From positions 124,001-188,000 of the forward strand of contig SADC01000842.1 in assembly GCA_004194705.1 (NCBI GenBank): a stretch of 64,000 nt of DNA, in the 5' to 3' direction. The notes beneath the pieces were generated by a model that saw only the letters and a list, made by a program, of their open reading frames with translations, was not told the DNA's origin and made no database searches. The stretch comes from Ditylenchus dipsaci (lineage: Eukaryota > Nematoda > Chromadorea > Rhabditida > Anguinidae). This document shows positions 1-10,264 of the stretch, piece by piece. Numbering within the stretch: position 1 is the stretch's first letter; every line of letters begins with the position of its first letter. The translations under genes were made by a program, and so were the position numbers.

Positions 1-43
1 CTGGAGGTAGTAGCAAAATTATACCAAAAAATCCAACATTTCA

Positions 44-150
44 AATATTTGATTTTAGTCTAACGACTGGGCCCGCTTCGCTAGTTGGAAAAACTTGAGC
101 ACCAGCACTCCCTACTACTAAATCTAAGCCATTAGAATATAGAAAGAAGC
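44..150 (-). CDS. Possible integrin alpha-chain exon (partial)
   Basis: On the minus strand one frame is open from about 150 down to a stop at 43-41. It reads YSNGLDLVVGSAGAQVF and then GPVVRL. This resembles the last FG-GAP blade of an integrin alpha beta-propeller, where an NGxxDLxVGS motif is followed by a hydrophobic stretch and an R-P/G-V-V segment leading into the thigh domain. The match is short and rests on one exon at the window edge. Splice sites were not settled; a donor may lie near position 36. Another FG-GAP or beta-propeller surface protein is possible. The rest of the gene would lie outside the window on the left or be hidden upstream. Confidence 0.35.
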
Positions 151-1060
151 TGCATTGAAGACCTTCAATCTCTGAAGAGTCCAAATTTCTATTACTATTT
201 TATTGATCAACCAATTTTGCCTTGAATTTTTGCAATTGTTCACTCTTTTTGTTTTGATGCAGAAGTTTTGTGGAAATGAAAGCCTAAAATCTTTTGTTCA
301 AACCATATTTGAAAAGACTAAAAAGAGGAAAAGACAAAAAATATTACCTCTTATTGCTGCTACTACTACTACTAATCAAATGATGTAGACTGAATGTTTG
401 CTAAAGTTCTAGTATTATTCTTGTTGTTATTCTGCCTTAATCATCCCTAGGTAGAGAATAGTAATCCGGTGGCCTTATTCTTTTTTCTTCATTTATTCCG
501 CAACGCTTTTGTAAAATTCTCCCCATTGCCATCAAAAAGCCAGAAAAAGTTTCAAAAAGAATTTTTTGCAGCACAAAACCGCTCAATTGATTTTCATTAA
601 GCCATATATTATTTTTCCTTATTAGGGGATGAAAAGCACCATTTTCTGCTCAACAAATACACTTTTGTATATTTTATTTGACATTTCTGTGTTAGGATTT
701 CATTAAATTGTTTGTAGAAGCCACTTGTTTGTGTGTGCGTGTCTTTTAAATTCATTGTCACTCTCACGGGTCCAATTATGTGTTTTCTTCTTTTTTCTGG
801 TTGCAGACTAATATAAATATTCATTTGTTCCAAATGCTATATTCTCCTGAAACAGGAGCATCCCCTATTCAAGAGACCATGCCATATACGATAACTATTT
901 TTGTTCAAAAGCACTGAATTTGTTCAAATTTTTTGCTCATTATTCTTTCTCCTATATCCCACTTGTCTTTTCCCTTCATTTTCAGAAGGAACAACTTGAA
1001 AGGGTGGAAAATTTTGTTGAGATTTTTTGAGATTTTTATTAACGCAAAATATCAAAATCG
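151..1060. other. No gene recognised
   Basis: AT-rich DNA with short open frames on both strands (for example 203-388 plus and 609-833 minus). They show no domain motif and have low-complexity composition. I see no clear inverted repeat or RNA gene here. Confidence 0.5.
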
Positions 1061-1071
1061 TGAATGTTGAC

Positions 1072-1158
1072 CAGCCGAGTGAGAATCGAACTTGGACTGC
1101 ATTTTATGGCAGTTAGTGATCCATGCACTGAGCTATAGATGTCAATCCTCGCTGGGTC
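1072..1158 (-). repeat. tRNA-like sequence, probable SINE head
   Basis: On the minus strand an A-box-like TAGCTCAGTGCATGG (about 1120-1134) is followed about 35 nt later by a B-box-like AGTTCGATTCTC (1080-1091). This is the spacing of an internal Pol III promoter. The acceptor arms do not pair well, and the downstream minus-strand sequence is AT-rich and non-tRNA. A tRNA-derived SINE or a decayed tRNA is more likely than a working tRNA. Confidence 0.4.
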
Positions 1159-1985
1159 TTTATAACTTCATTCTTAACAAACGTCCAACAACTGTTTCAG
1201 TAAAAAGTTCCCTTCTTGGTCAGGCTGGACCTGGCCAAAATTTTCTAAAAAACTTATTTTCAAAAATTAAAACAAAAAATTTCAGCAATTTTTTCGACTA
1301 TTTCGCCTTAAAAACTTTTAATCTGTGACAATGAAAAAAACTTGTAGATGATTGCTTTCCTTCGTTCAAATGTCTTATTGAGCAAAAATCATTTATTGCG
1401 TGTGAGGATTTTTTCCTCTTGTCCAAATAGCTGGTTTTTGCGGTTGGTTGCAAAAGTGGTAGCACATAAATTATTTTTCACTATTTTATTTTTTCTTCTG
1501 CTCTTGCCTTATTCTTGTAGATTTTGTGAGCGTCTTTGTGTTTAGCTAATAACACGAGCAATGTACTATTACGCTATACAAAAACAACAGCAACTACAAA
1601 AAGAGATTGTGTAGAGAGAGGTAATGCCATATAAACAGATTTCTTCCTTGTTTTTGATAAATTTAACTGATTTATTTTTTTCTATTTCATAAGGCTTTGT
1701 TGTGTTTATACTTACTTTTATGATCGTGTAATAATAAACAAGTAATTATTATTATTGACTTAGTTATTGCAAAATAGTAAAAACACACAAAGGCGAAGGT
1801 AGTAGATAGGGTTGATTGAAAAATACGACTATGATTGCCAAATTAAAAACAACAATACAGCAAAACAGGTTTGTGCATGATCCCCAAAAATTTATAGTTG
1901 TACCGGTATATTTTAAAGAAGAAAATAGGTTTGGACTTGTTATTTATAACAAAAGAAAGATTTAAAGCTACTAATTTATACAAAG

Positions 1986-2230
1986 GTTGTCAAAAACGTC
2001 AATAATAGTTTATCCCGGTCAAAATTTTTGGCGAACTTCTTAAAATAAAAGTTTGACGGTTTAGTCAAAAAGCGTCAAAATTTTAGTCAAACATTTTGAT
2101 TTTAGAATATTTTAGAAATTTTTTACTGAAATTTTGACACTTTTTGACTAAACCGTCAAATTTGAATTTTAAACTGTTCGAAAAAGATTTTCACCGGTTT
2201 TAACTCTTTTTGACGCTTTTGACAATTATG
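1986..2230. repeat. Foldback/MITE-like inverted repeat
   Basis: A left arm containing GTTTGACGGTTTAGTCAAAA (2051-2070) is mirrored by TTTTTGACTAAACCGTCAAA (2141-2160). Weaker arm similarity reaches out to TTGTCAAAAACGTCAA (1986) and its mirror near 2225. It has no coding capacity. The internal loop is AT-rich. Confidence 0.7.
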
Positions 2231-2339
2231 GTTCATACACCGCCACGGCTTTTCTAGCAGTTCACTTTAGCACTTTGGATACTTTTTGCGGGGAATTAAA
2301 AACTCTTCGAATTATAGTCTAACTATTAGACTTAAACGC

Positions 2340-2640
2340 TTTTCTAAAAAAAGTCAATGGTGAACTTACAATGGTTTTTAGTCGACCTCTTCGGAGGCTG
2401 AAGTGGCTTGGGCTTGAGATGCGCACACCCACATACCTTAGACAAAAATTACTCGAAAGTGACTCTGGATGCATGTATTCATACCAGAGTTTCTATATGT
2501 GGTAGGCCACAGTTAACACACCCAATTGGAACATCTTCGTTTTTCGCTAGTAGGCCCTCGGAAATAAGTGGCCCTTATTTAGTCCTTCCCCTCCCTACAC
2601 AGCCCTTTCGCCCTTTTAAAAATTACTTTTTAGCTTATTT
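2340..2640. repeat. Fragment of dispersed repeat family B
   Basis: The stretch with GAGATGCGCACACCCACATA (2419-2438), followed by an ACTCGAAAG...GGAT...CATACCAGAGTTTCT core, recurs at 17.69 kb. More diverged copies occur at 26.2, 33.1, 35.05 and 63.35 kb. Family B is anonymous, non-coding and several hundred bp when complete. Confidence 0.65.
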
Positions 2641-2699
2641 TTTTTGCACACAAACTTATGATTGTGAAACTAAAAAAGTATTTTGTTTTTGGGGAGGGT

Positions 2700-2961
2700 A
2701 CCGTATAACCTCTATTAAACGGGCATGCCCGTTTAATTTTCAACCCCTAAAAAATAAAAAATAAATATTTTGATTTTGAGATTTTTGGTACTCAAAAAAA
2801 TCTAAAAAGCGGATCAACTAAGATCGAGGTGATCAAGAAAACGCGAAAAACAGATTTGCAAAAAAATTTTTTTGCGCTGAGATATAGGTCCTTGAAGGTG
2901 CCCGTTTATTAGAGGGTATCCGTTTATTGGAGGGTGTCCATTTAATAGAGGTTTTACGGTA
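2700..2961. repeat. TA-flanked MITE, family C
   Basis: It begins CCGTATAACCTCTATTAAAC after a TA and ends with the mirrored ATAGAGGTTTTACGG before a TA. Inside are the GGGCATGCCCG and GTGCCCGTTTATTAGAGG motifs. The TA flanks and terminal repeats suggest a Tc1/mariner-type non-autonomous element. Relatives are at 20.30, 28.19, 30.62, 47.73, 58.25 and 63.86 kb. Confidence 0.75.
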
Positions 2962-3442
2962 TATTAGAACAGAGCCGAAAATTGATTTTTCCAAAACAGT
3001 CTAAGACAATTATTGCAATTGAACGATTTTATAAATTCGCAGCACACAAACTTTTAAGCTGGGCCATTCTTGTAAGCGAATAAGTTTTACTCCAGCAGAC
3101 TTTTAAATAGGCCCACCATTGATCACTTGGGAGATCAATGGAAAACATGCGTTGCCTAGCAACATAAATAAGAAGACAATAAATTTACCGAAATTATTTT
3201 TAATAAATAGCATTCAGTGTACATGTCTATAAAATTATTCGGCCTGGGCTTGGAGTGGTAATTTTGAGCACTTTGTGGATCGCCTGTTTTCTTATATGTT
3301 TAATATTGTCCAGGCATAGAGGAGTGTAAGTTGAAATATTTTTACATTTTGAAAGCCGTGATTTAGAAAAAGAAATTGAAGAGGCAAGTTCGTCACCAAT
3401 GGGAATTTATTCCTATTGTGCCGATGTCTCAGCTTTTGCTTA

Positions 3443-3836
3443 ATGGCTCATTTATAAACGTTGTCGTTGTCTTTGTCGTTGGAATATTTTTTTATAAAAC
3501 CCTTTTTTTCGCCAACGACGACGACAACCTATTTATAAAAATCCAACGACAACGCCAACGACGACGCCAAGGACAACGAAATTTTCATTCAAAATTGGAC
3601 AAATTTCGTATTTTCAGTCGAGATTTCGAGGGAAAACGTGTGGAGAATATAGTTAATCCTTAAAATTCTGACTCAAAATGCAAAACTTCTCCAACTTGAA
3701 AAAAAAATTTCGTTGTCGTTAGCGTTGTCGTTGGATTTTTTATAAATAGGTCGTCGTTGTCGTCGTCGTTGCGTTGTCGTTGGCGTAAAAGTGCCTTTAT
3801 AAAACATTTTTTCTAACGACAACGTTTATAAATGAG
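3443..3836. repeat. Foldback element with CGACAA-rich arms
   Basis: Terminal arms TGGCTCATTTATAAACGTT and AACGTTTATAAATGAGCCA are exact mirrors, both flanked by TAA. The arms continue into degenerate CGTTGT / ACAACG repeats. The length is about 395 bp. A long open frame across it (3376-3663) is a product of the repeat and is not annotated as a gene. Confidence 0.8.
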
Positions 3837-3954
3837 CCATAAATGGAAAAGATTGTTGCATTTTTTAAAGAGAACCACGGAAGAAAACCCAGCGGCAGAA
3901 AAAGCGATAAATAAATTAACCTGTTGTGGTACTTAAAAAAATTTTGCGCTGTGC

Positions 3955-4110
3955 CGCTTGGCCGAAATCAGGCCACGATTATTATTATTATTCATAAATA
4001 TTACTTTTACGAGGTGAAAAGGCGCCTTACAGGCTTAATTTCTCGGCTTAATTTTTGTGCGCGAAAAAATAAGATAGATAAAATCTTGTTTACATTTTGT
4101 AAAAAGCTTA
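3955..4110. repeat. Copy 1 of a duplicated block
   Basis: The sequence GGCCACGATTATT...GAGGTGAAAAGGCGCCTTACAGGCT...GCGAAAAA...AGATAGATAAAAT recurs in the same orientation at 5676-5850 with about 80-85% identity by eye. The two copies bracket the GNAT-like pair, so the block looks like an old direct duplication or a solo-repeat pair. Confidence 0.7.
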
Positions 4111-4493
4111 GTCAAATTTTAGTAAAAGTTATTTTTTCGAAAACTTAATTTTATTATGTTGAACAGGGTTAGAAAACAAAGTTTTTGTCGTTTTCAGAGC
4201 AAAAAAAATACTTTAACTTTTACATGATTTGCAAAAATTATGAAATGCGCCCTCCGGATAAAATAAGTTCCTGAACATGAATCTAAGATGTCTTTGAGCC
4301 CGATTAAAATTACAAAAAAAAAGAGGGGGTACCAAGGCAAAGTAATCGCCAACCTTCCCACCCCCATAGGGGCAACTTTTGAACGAGGCAGAATAAATAG
4401 CACAAAAAACTGACTGCATGTCAGTTACTTCAGTTTAATTGATATTTTTATTTAAAAAAACCATAACGACAACCAAAAAATACTAGTTAAAAT

Positions 4494-4960
4494 TTACGCA
4501 AAACTTAGGACCACTGCATTCTCCTTCATTGAATTTTTTTTCGAACTTGTAAAAAATTCTTCTTCCTCAATGCCATCTACTTTTACTACATTTAAGTGTG
4601 GGAATTCTGGTTTCACTATTTCTTTCATGTTTACGCGTGTAAATCCACAGTGAGTATACAATTTTATCGAGTAAGAATCATTGCAATTGACATAAACAGT
4701 TATACTTGCCTCTTTATTCTGTCTTCTCACATTAACATGACTTAGAAAATGCTCCATTAACTGTGTCTGAATACCTTCTTTTCCAAATTTTGCCTGCAAA
4801 TGAGCCAAATAAATTTTGTTGGATTTTTTCTGTAATAGGGTGCGGCATCTATTGCTGTCGACTCGAAATCGTAAATAATAAAACCAGCTAAATCTGTGCT
4901 TCCAGGATTGTAACATCCAAAGCCATGGCCTGTATAAGGAGACAGCTCCAGATTCAGCAT
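4494..4960 (-). pseudogene. GNAT-family N-acetyltransferase, downstream unit (frame broken)
   Basis: The frame starting at 4960 carries an N-terminal segment (GHGFGCYNPGSTDLAGFIIY, then DFES). A second frame continues it (KIYLAHLQAKFGKEGIQTQL, then MEHFL) and ends in YVNCNDSYSIKLYTHCGF. This is the acetyl-CoA-binding motif A region and the motif B pattern of GNAT enzymes. The two frames are joined by one missing base at an A-run (about 4832). GNAT proteins move an acetyl or acyl group from CoA to an amine; the substrate cannot be inferred. It lies 47 bp downstream of a similar unit, so the pair could be a tandem duplication or a two-domain gene. Status is uncertain: true pseudogene, or intact gene with a sequence error. 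Confidence 0.65.
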
Positions 4961-5007
4961 TGCATTAATCTGTCTGTTTTTTTCACCTTTGTTTTATCCA
5001 AATTCCC

Positions 5008-5425
5008 TTATGTCATATAAGAAAAGAAACATTTTTTAGAAGTATGTTCTATTTCTGCTTGCTCTATGAAGCCAAACGATTTGAACATGTTGTCCAACAA
5101 AAAATCGTCCTTTTTCACTTCTGCAGATACTTTGTGCAAACGATGTATTTTAGCTTCCTTGATTAAAAGTTCCAATAATTTAGTTCTATATGCTGGAATA
5201 GATATTTAGGGTCGACTTCTAAACTTGTAACACTAATCTCATGCGAAGATTCAAACTTAAAAGTTATTTTTGCTGCTAGATTTTTTCAAGATAATATCCA
5301 AAACCATGATCATTTAAATGAGATGCAAAAGGTGGGAAGGCGGGAAGTTGCTTAATTTCAAGCGTTGCTAATGTGATGTGAGTGAAGCACACAATAAACA
5401 GTAGTTTAAGAACAGCAATATTCAT
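5008..5425 (-). pseudogene. GNAT-family N-acetyltransferase, upstream unit with hydrophobic N-terminus (frame broken)
   Basis: From the ATG at 5425 the protein starts MNIAVLKLLFIVCFTHITLA, which resembles a signal peptide or membrane anchor. It continues to NDHGFGYY, shared with the downstream unit. After a one-base break at an A-run (about 5290) come AAKITFKFESSHEISVTSLE and VDP. After a second one-base break at AAA (about 5210) come YRTKLLELLIKEAK and the motif B-like NMFKSFGF, with a stop at 5008. The order of elements fits one GNAT fold. The predicted leader is unusual for a GNAT enzyme and should be checked. It has the same strand and spacing as its neighbour. Confidence 0.62.
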
Positions 5426-5675
5426 TAAAAAGCTAAATGACAATTAAAACATCTGATAACCCCCATTATAGGGAGGGTGAAAGCTGTTAAGGAGATGGCC
5501 TCGACACAAACATATTCATTCAAGTTTTTTGTTTTTTAAATGTGGTTATTGAGCCATATTTTATCGACAATTCAGTGTGTCAATATCGGAAAAACTTGTG
5601 CAGGATTTAGAGTTGGGTTAGCAGCATCAATGTCAGAACTTCTAAATTCATTCAAAAAAATGGCCTGAAAACGGA

Positions 5676-5850
5676 AACGCTTGGCCGAAATTAGGCCACG
5701 ATTATTGTTTCTTCGTAAATATGACTTTTACTAGGTGAAAAGGCGCCTTACAGGCTCGCAATTATAATTTTTTAAAATATTGTTGGCTTAATTTTCGTGC
5801 GCGAAAAATAATGAGATAGATAAAATGTTTGTTACATTTTGTATAAAGCT
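5676..5850. repeat. Copy 2 of a duplicated block
   Basis: This is the partner of 3955-4110, in the same orientation. It includes GGTGAAAAGGCGCCTTACAG (5735-5754) and ends in a TACATTTTGTATAAAGCT segment that forms the start of the next plus-strand reading frame. Confidence 0.7.
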
Positions 5851-6172
5851 AAAAGTAACTCATGAACTTGCTTTTAGACAAGGTGGGATCGTCTACATGG
5901 CCCTACCAATAGTGGTGTCTATAACTCTTTGGCTGTGGCCAAAGCAAAGATGTGACTATGGGCTGGAATCACAAATAGCTGAGGCACTAGCTTTATTGAA
6001 AGAAAAAGAAAGAGGGCAGGCCACATCAAACACAGAAATTGACCATATGGCTATTCCTCGAGCGTCAATGGCAGCTTTCTTGATAATATTATTGCTAGCG
6101 TTTGGCATCCGATCATTAAAACAGCTTCTGTTTGAACCACAACATGTAAAACCATTAAAACGTAACAAATAA
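5825..6172 (+). CDS. Hypothetical small membrane protein
   Basis: An open frame of 115 codons. The first 17 or so codons lie in repeat-derived sequence, so the ATG at 5898 (MALPIVVSITLWLW) may be the true start. It has two predicted membrane segments: IVYMALPIVVSITLWLW near the N-terminus and MAAFLIILLLAFGI near the C-terminus. Between them is a charged, helix-forming stretch (QIAEALALLKEKERGQ). A basic tail (KPLKRNK) ends it. I do not recognise the family. The layout is plausible for a small ER or mitochondrial protein, but no splice or promoter evidence supports it and it could be chance. Confidence 0.4.
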   Translation: MFVTFCIKLKVTHELAFRQGGIVYMALPIVVSITLWLWPKQRCDYGLESQIAEALALLKEKERGQATSNTEIDHMAIPRASMAAFLIILLLAFGIRSLKQLLFEPQHVKPLKRNK

Positions 6173-6372
6173 TTTAGAAAGAGATGCGAATATAATCATT
6201 AGTAACTTAATCTTTAGGACAAAGTAATCTACCTATATAAAACGTCTAACACAACTATTTTTGAATAAAAAGGAAATCCCACCTTTATGCAAAAAAGTGC
6301 TACTTTCTGTAAAAATGTGCCACCCTCTTCTTTTGAGTCAAAAAGGCATTTATCAGCCCACTTTTTTCGGCT

Positions 6373-6798
6373 AAATTCTGGTATACCCCAGCACTCAATT
6401 CTGGTATACCCCCAGCACTCAATTCTGGTGTACCCCAGCACTTAATTTGGAACACACTCCTCATGTTACCCCACGATTGAAAGCTGAGGATGTTAGCTAC
6501 ACGATGGTGTAAAAATTTCTTAGTTTAGTTCACAAAAATGTACATCTTCTAATTAAATAGAATTGAATCATTTCGAATGAAAATTCAATACTCAAAGATG
6601 ATTCAGTTCTATTTTAATTAAAAGATATGCATTTTTGTAAACTAAACTAAGAAATTTTTACACCATCGTGTAGCTAACATCCTCAGCTTTCAATCGTGGG
6701 GTAACATGAGGAGTGTGTTCCAAATTAAGTGCTGGGGTATACCAGAATTGAGTGCTGGGGGTATACCAGAATTGAGTGCTGGGGGTATACCAGAATTG
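6373..6798. repeat. Near-perfect 426 bp palindrome with terminal minisatellite
   Basis: The outer arms consist of two to three tandem copies of an AATTCTGGTATACCCCAGCA-like unit, mirrored at the other end (GCTGGGGGTATACCAGAATT). The inner arms (CACGATTGAAAGCTGAGGAT, then GTTAGCTACACGATGG) are also mirrored almost exactly around a short centre near 6570. The high arm identity suggests a recent insertion. Confidence 0.85.
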
Positions 6799-6921
6799 TA
6801 CCCTTTTTTCAATATGATGATTTTCAAAATGATACAAGCCAAAGATTAGGCCAGTTCAAATTGGGCCAAAATAAAGTGGATAATTCAGTTGTTTTGAATT
6901 AAATTATTCACTCTATTTTGA

Positions 6922-7256
6922 TCCATTTTGAAAGGATAATCATTTTTTATGGCGCAAATTTACTTTATTATGGCGCAAATATACTTTGTATTGGCGCAAA
7001 TATTTTTGGCGCAAAAAAACTTCTTTTTGGCGCAAATACACTTTTTCATGGCGCAGATTCACTTTTCCTTGGCTCAAATTTACTCAAATTTAGTGCAAAT
7101 ATTACTGAAATTGCGCCAAAAAAAGTAAATCTGCTCCATAAAAAAGTGTATTTGCGCCAAAAAGAAGTTTAATTGCGCCAAAAAATATTTGCGCCAATAA
7201 AAAATGCCATAATAAAGTAAATTTGCGCCATAAAAAATGATTATCCATTTTGAAAT
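6922..7256. repeat. Foldback element with GGCGCAAAT minisatellite arms
   Basis: It begins CCATTTTGAAAGGATAATCA and ends TGATTATCCATTTTGAAA. The arms hold repeated ATGGCGCAAATTTACTTTAT-type units and their mirror, TTTGCGCCATAA. The open frames on both strands here are repeat artefacts. It belongs with the similar arms at 14.3-15.8 and 29.0-30.5 kb. Confidence 0.8.
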
Positions 7257-7724
7257 TCCAACCTTTGGCGTGCCATAATAACACTATCACGTAGCCCTAC
7301 GGTCCTAATTCCTAACAAGGTTCATTTATTGCAACATCTTTGCAGAATGCAGCACAAAACGGTGAAAGAACGAAGCAAGTCAGTGAAATAGCTAATTCAT
7401 AATTTTAGCTTTTTCATTGTACATTTTTCACTGCTAAAAGGTGTCACTTTTACGTATCGTCCATTAATTTTACAAAAAGAACAATACGGAAAACGTGCAC
7501 ACATTTCTTGGCGCCTGCACTATCGCCGCGTTCCTTTTTTGCACATAAAAATGTGGTTGTAGAATCCCCGTTATAATCGCAGAAATAAAATGAATATTGC
7601 TTTAGTTGCAAACGTTTATTTAGCACAATATATATCTAGACACGCGTTCTCACAAGCAATATTACACTAAGGACCAATTACTGGCTTTTGGATCTGATCT
7701 GCTTGTTGCGCTTCGCATTCAGGA

Positions 7725-8565
7725 TCACAGCACAGAGAGAATAGCAGACAATCCGACCACAAGCCAACCAGTTCGATAGATAGTTGGAAGATCAACACCT
7801 AAAATATTTATCGTACTCAATATATAGCGAGGTATATTAATTGCACCTTTAGCCATGTCATATCCCTGCAATATTATGTTTTGGTTCGCAATAAAAAGTT
7901 TGTGCAATTTACCAGAAAACGGAAACCATTAAGAGCATGGAAGAATATTGGAAAGGCGATTATGAATTTGAAGGCATCAGTCACAAGAAATGGGAGATTC
8001 CAGCCTCCTGAAACGAATTACATGAAAAAAGGTTAGATGTACTGCAAATCATACGAATCGTTTCCACGAAAGTAGTGAAATCCACTGGGAGCACAGCAAA
8101 TCCAATTCCACCGACAAGAAGCACTAAAATTGTAAACTAAACAAAGTCAAAAACGAAGTTCTAACCTCCGCCCATCACACATCCAGTGATACGATGAAAC
8201 CCAGAGAGAACCCAACTAAATTTTCATTTCAACGATCACAGATTGAATTTTAAAGCTTACGTCAATTGTGGCTGATAGATCGACAAATGAGGAGATAGAG
8301 GACGCTTCGATTTTTCCTGTAGCTTTAGGTAGTTGCTTCTGAATTTCAACCTCTTATAACAGCCAATTGGTTCCGAAAATATATATACCCATATTCCTGA
8401 ATTGGTGTCTTGGCATAGCTCGATCGGACACTACTACTATATACAGAGGAATCAGCTATATTTCGTTTTCAAATTTGCTTACTTGAGATGCAGCGTGCGA
8501 ACAGAACCTAGATTCCTTCCAAGAGTAGCACCACAACGACTGCCAATGGCGAGAAATGAGCTCAT
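7725..8565 (-). CDS. SDHC: Succinate dehydrogenase cytochrome b560 subunit (SDHC)
   Basis: Seven exons: 8483-8565, 8261-8338, 8166-8215, 8055-8123, 7913-8007, 7847-7865 and 7725-7798. They join without any frame break into 155 residues. The product is the membrane-anchor cytochrome b subunit of mitochondrial complex II, which binds heme and ubiquinone. The first exon encodes a basic, acid-free presequence (MSSFLAIGSRCGATLGRNLG) typical of mitochondrial import. Family motifs follow: RPLSPHLSIYQPQLTW, then SGFHRITG (quinone-site Ser/Arg) and FFHALNGFRFLGYD (heme-ligand His, NGxR, D). The usual His after that Arg is Phe here. Three hydrophobic helices are evident. All introns except the first are 42-48 nt with GT-AG ends. 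The gene is divergent from SSU72. Confidence 0.95.
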
Positions 8566-8584
8566 CCTTCTGAAAATACAGGCT

Positions 8585-8808
8585 TATACGCATAGTTGCA
8601 CGGGCGCCGGCGCCGCTAGTCAAAACAGGCGCCGACCTGACAATTTTTGGGTGCCAGCGCTGCCGATAACTTTTTTTCAAGACTGCCAATGACTTACTTA
8701 TAGATTGAAAAAAACTTATTGGTTACGCTTGCTATCACCGCAGATGCTAGGAATATTTTTATGAAAAAAAAAAAAGCCGGGGCCGGCGCCCGTGCAACTA
8801 TGCTCATA
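8585..8808. repeat. GC-rich-ended foldback next to the SDHC start
   Basis: GCATAGTTGCACGGGCGCCG (8590-8609) is mirrored by CGGCGCCCGTGCAACTATGC (8783-8802). The GC-rich ends stand out from the AT-rich surroundings. The left edge is about 20 bp upstream of the SDHC ATG, so the element occupies what should be its 5' UTR or promoter. Confidence 0.8.
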
Positions 8809-9002
8809 AGTTATAAGATAATAGCGACACGAGCTATCATATCGCTATCAATTCGTGAGTCAATTCTGTCTCAAGTATTTTATCAACATCAAAAAAACAA
8901 ACCTCACGTCTAAAAAATTTAGAGACAAATTAAACGCCAAAGATACACCATTTCGCACTATTTAAAAGTCAAATTCTGCAAAATTTATATTTTTGTGGAA
9001 TA

Positions 9003-9338
9003 CAGTCGACGCTTTATATGACGGACATCTAGGGACCGACCGACATTTCTGTCCATTATATAGAGCGTCCGTTACATAAAGTATGGCGATACTACAAAAA
9101 ATGGCGATTTTTAGTACCGCGGCGCTTTAGCCGCCGCAATATTTGAATTTTGCGTACCTGAGACCATTTTTAATATACAACTTTTGAGATTTTTAGCCAT
9201 TATTCCGTTATATAGAGCGTTTATAAAATTTTTGTCCGTTATACAGAGTGTCTTCTTCAGTCAATTTAAATAAACACCAACCAAACCAAATTTATTATCC
9301 GTTATATAGAGCTGTCCGTTACATCGAGCGTCGACTTT
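9003..9338. repeat. pogo/Tigger-like MITE between SDHC and SSU72
   Basis: It starts TA-CAGTCGACGCTTTATATG and ends GAGCGTCGACTTTATA. Inside are repeated variants of CCGTTATATAGAGCGTC in mirrored orientation. TA flanks and CAGTCGA-type ends are known from pogo/Tigger non-autonomous elements. The assignment rests on termini only. Confidence 0.65.
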
Positions 9339-9400
9339 ATATTTAAACCTAATGTTATAATTTATTGATTTTTGCAGACTTTCCACTTTTTGTGTTAAAA

Positions 9401-10264
9401 ATGATGTCTGTGATCTCAAAAGGCAAACTGCGATTTGCAGTTTCGTGCTCATCGAATATGAATAGGTCTATGGAAGCTCACTTTTTTCTCGAGTAAAAAT
9501 TACATGGTTATTTTTTTAGCAACAATCGTAAAATTTTTGTGTTTTAGCAAACGAGGATTTTGTGTCGAGTCTTTTGGGAGTGGGAACACCGTCAAATTGC
9601 CTGGTCCAGCCGCCGATAAACCAATGTGTATGAGTTCGATTCTGTAACGTATGACGAAATTTACACTGATTTGAGGAACAAGGACGTTCATCTGTAAGAC
9701 TTTCTAAACCACGTCAGCTAGTTCATTATTCTTTCAGTTATACACAAAATGGTCTTCTGAATATGGTGGATAGGTAAGAAAAATAATTCCTCATATCTTT
9801 TTGATAAAAAAAGTTCCCCATTGCAGGAATCGTCGGATTAAGAGTTGCCCACAAAAATTCCAAAAATGCAAGAAAAGATTTGACGTGATTGTTTGCCTTG
9901 AAGAGAGAGTTTATGATCAGGCAAATCTCTAACATTTTCTCAATTATTCCATTCATATTAAAAGTTTACAACATTTTCAGATAGTTGAAGACCTGCAAAC
10001 AAGAGATGCAGTATATGGAGAGAGTGTCCATGTAATTAATTTCGACATCCAAGACAACCATGAGGAGGCAACTCTAGGAGCATTATTTGTGGTGGAACTC
10101 TGCAAAAAGGTTACATCTTGAAAAAATTTCTTCGATTCATCAGATGATATCATCTTTAGCTAGAAGACTGTGAAGACCTAGACAATGAAATAGATGAAAT
10201 TCTTGCGGAGTTTGAAGCCAACAATCCAGAACGCAACGTTCTGCATACTCTCTGCTTTTATTGA
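9401..10264 (+). CDS. SSU72: SSU72 RNA polymerase II CTD Ser5 phosphatase
   Basis: Six exons: 9401-9492, 9548-9693, 9738-9773, 9827-9920, 9981-10109 and 10160-10264. They encode about 200 residues, the usual family length. SSU72 removes phosphate from Ser5/Ser7 of the Pol II C-terminal domain and acts with the cleavage/polyadenylation machinery. Visible hallmarks: catalytic CSSNMNRSMEAH (Cx5R, residues 16-27), KLPGPAADKP, YTQNGLLNMVDR, ERVYDQ, the Asp-containing FDIQDNHEEATLGA, and the conserved C-terminal LHTLCFY. One base is missing in exon 2 after PAADKP (about 9624, AA where AAA is expected); everything else fits. Intron 4 uses a GC donor (CAG|GCAAAT). The start MMSVISKGKLRFAV was chosen because it is in frame just before the active site. 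Confidence 0.95.

Noticed and set aside
3376..3663. A 95-codon plus-strand frame with RQRQRRRQGQR
   Set aside because: Encoded by CGACAA repeats in the foldback at 3443-3836.
7798..7847. A 16-residue in-frame insertion in SDHC (NIPRYILSTINIL)
   Set aside because: The 48 nt have perfect GT-AG ends, match the size of the other SDHC introns, and removing them restores the family alignment.
8402..8692. A 96-codon plus-strand frame
   Set aside because: Antisense to SDHC exon 1 and running into the GC-ended foldback.
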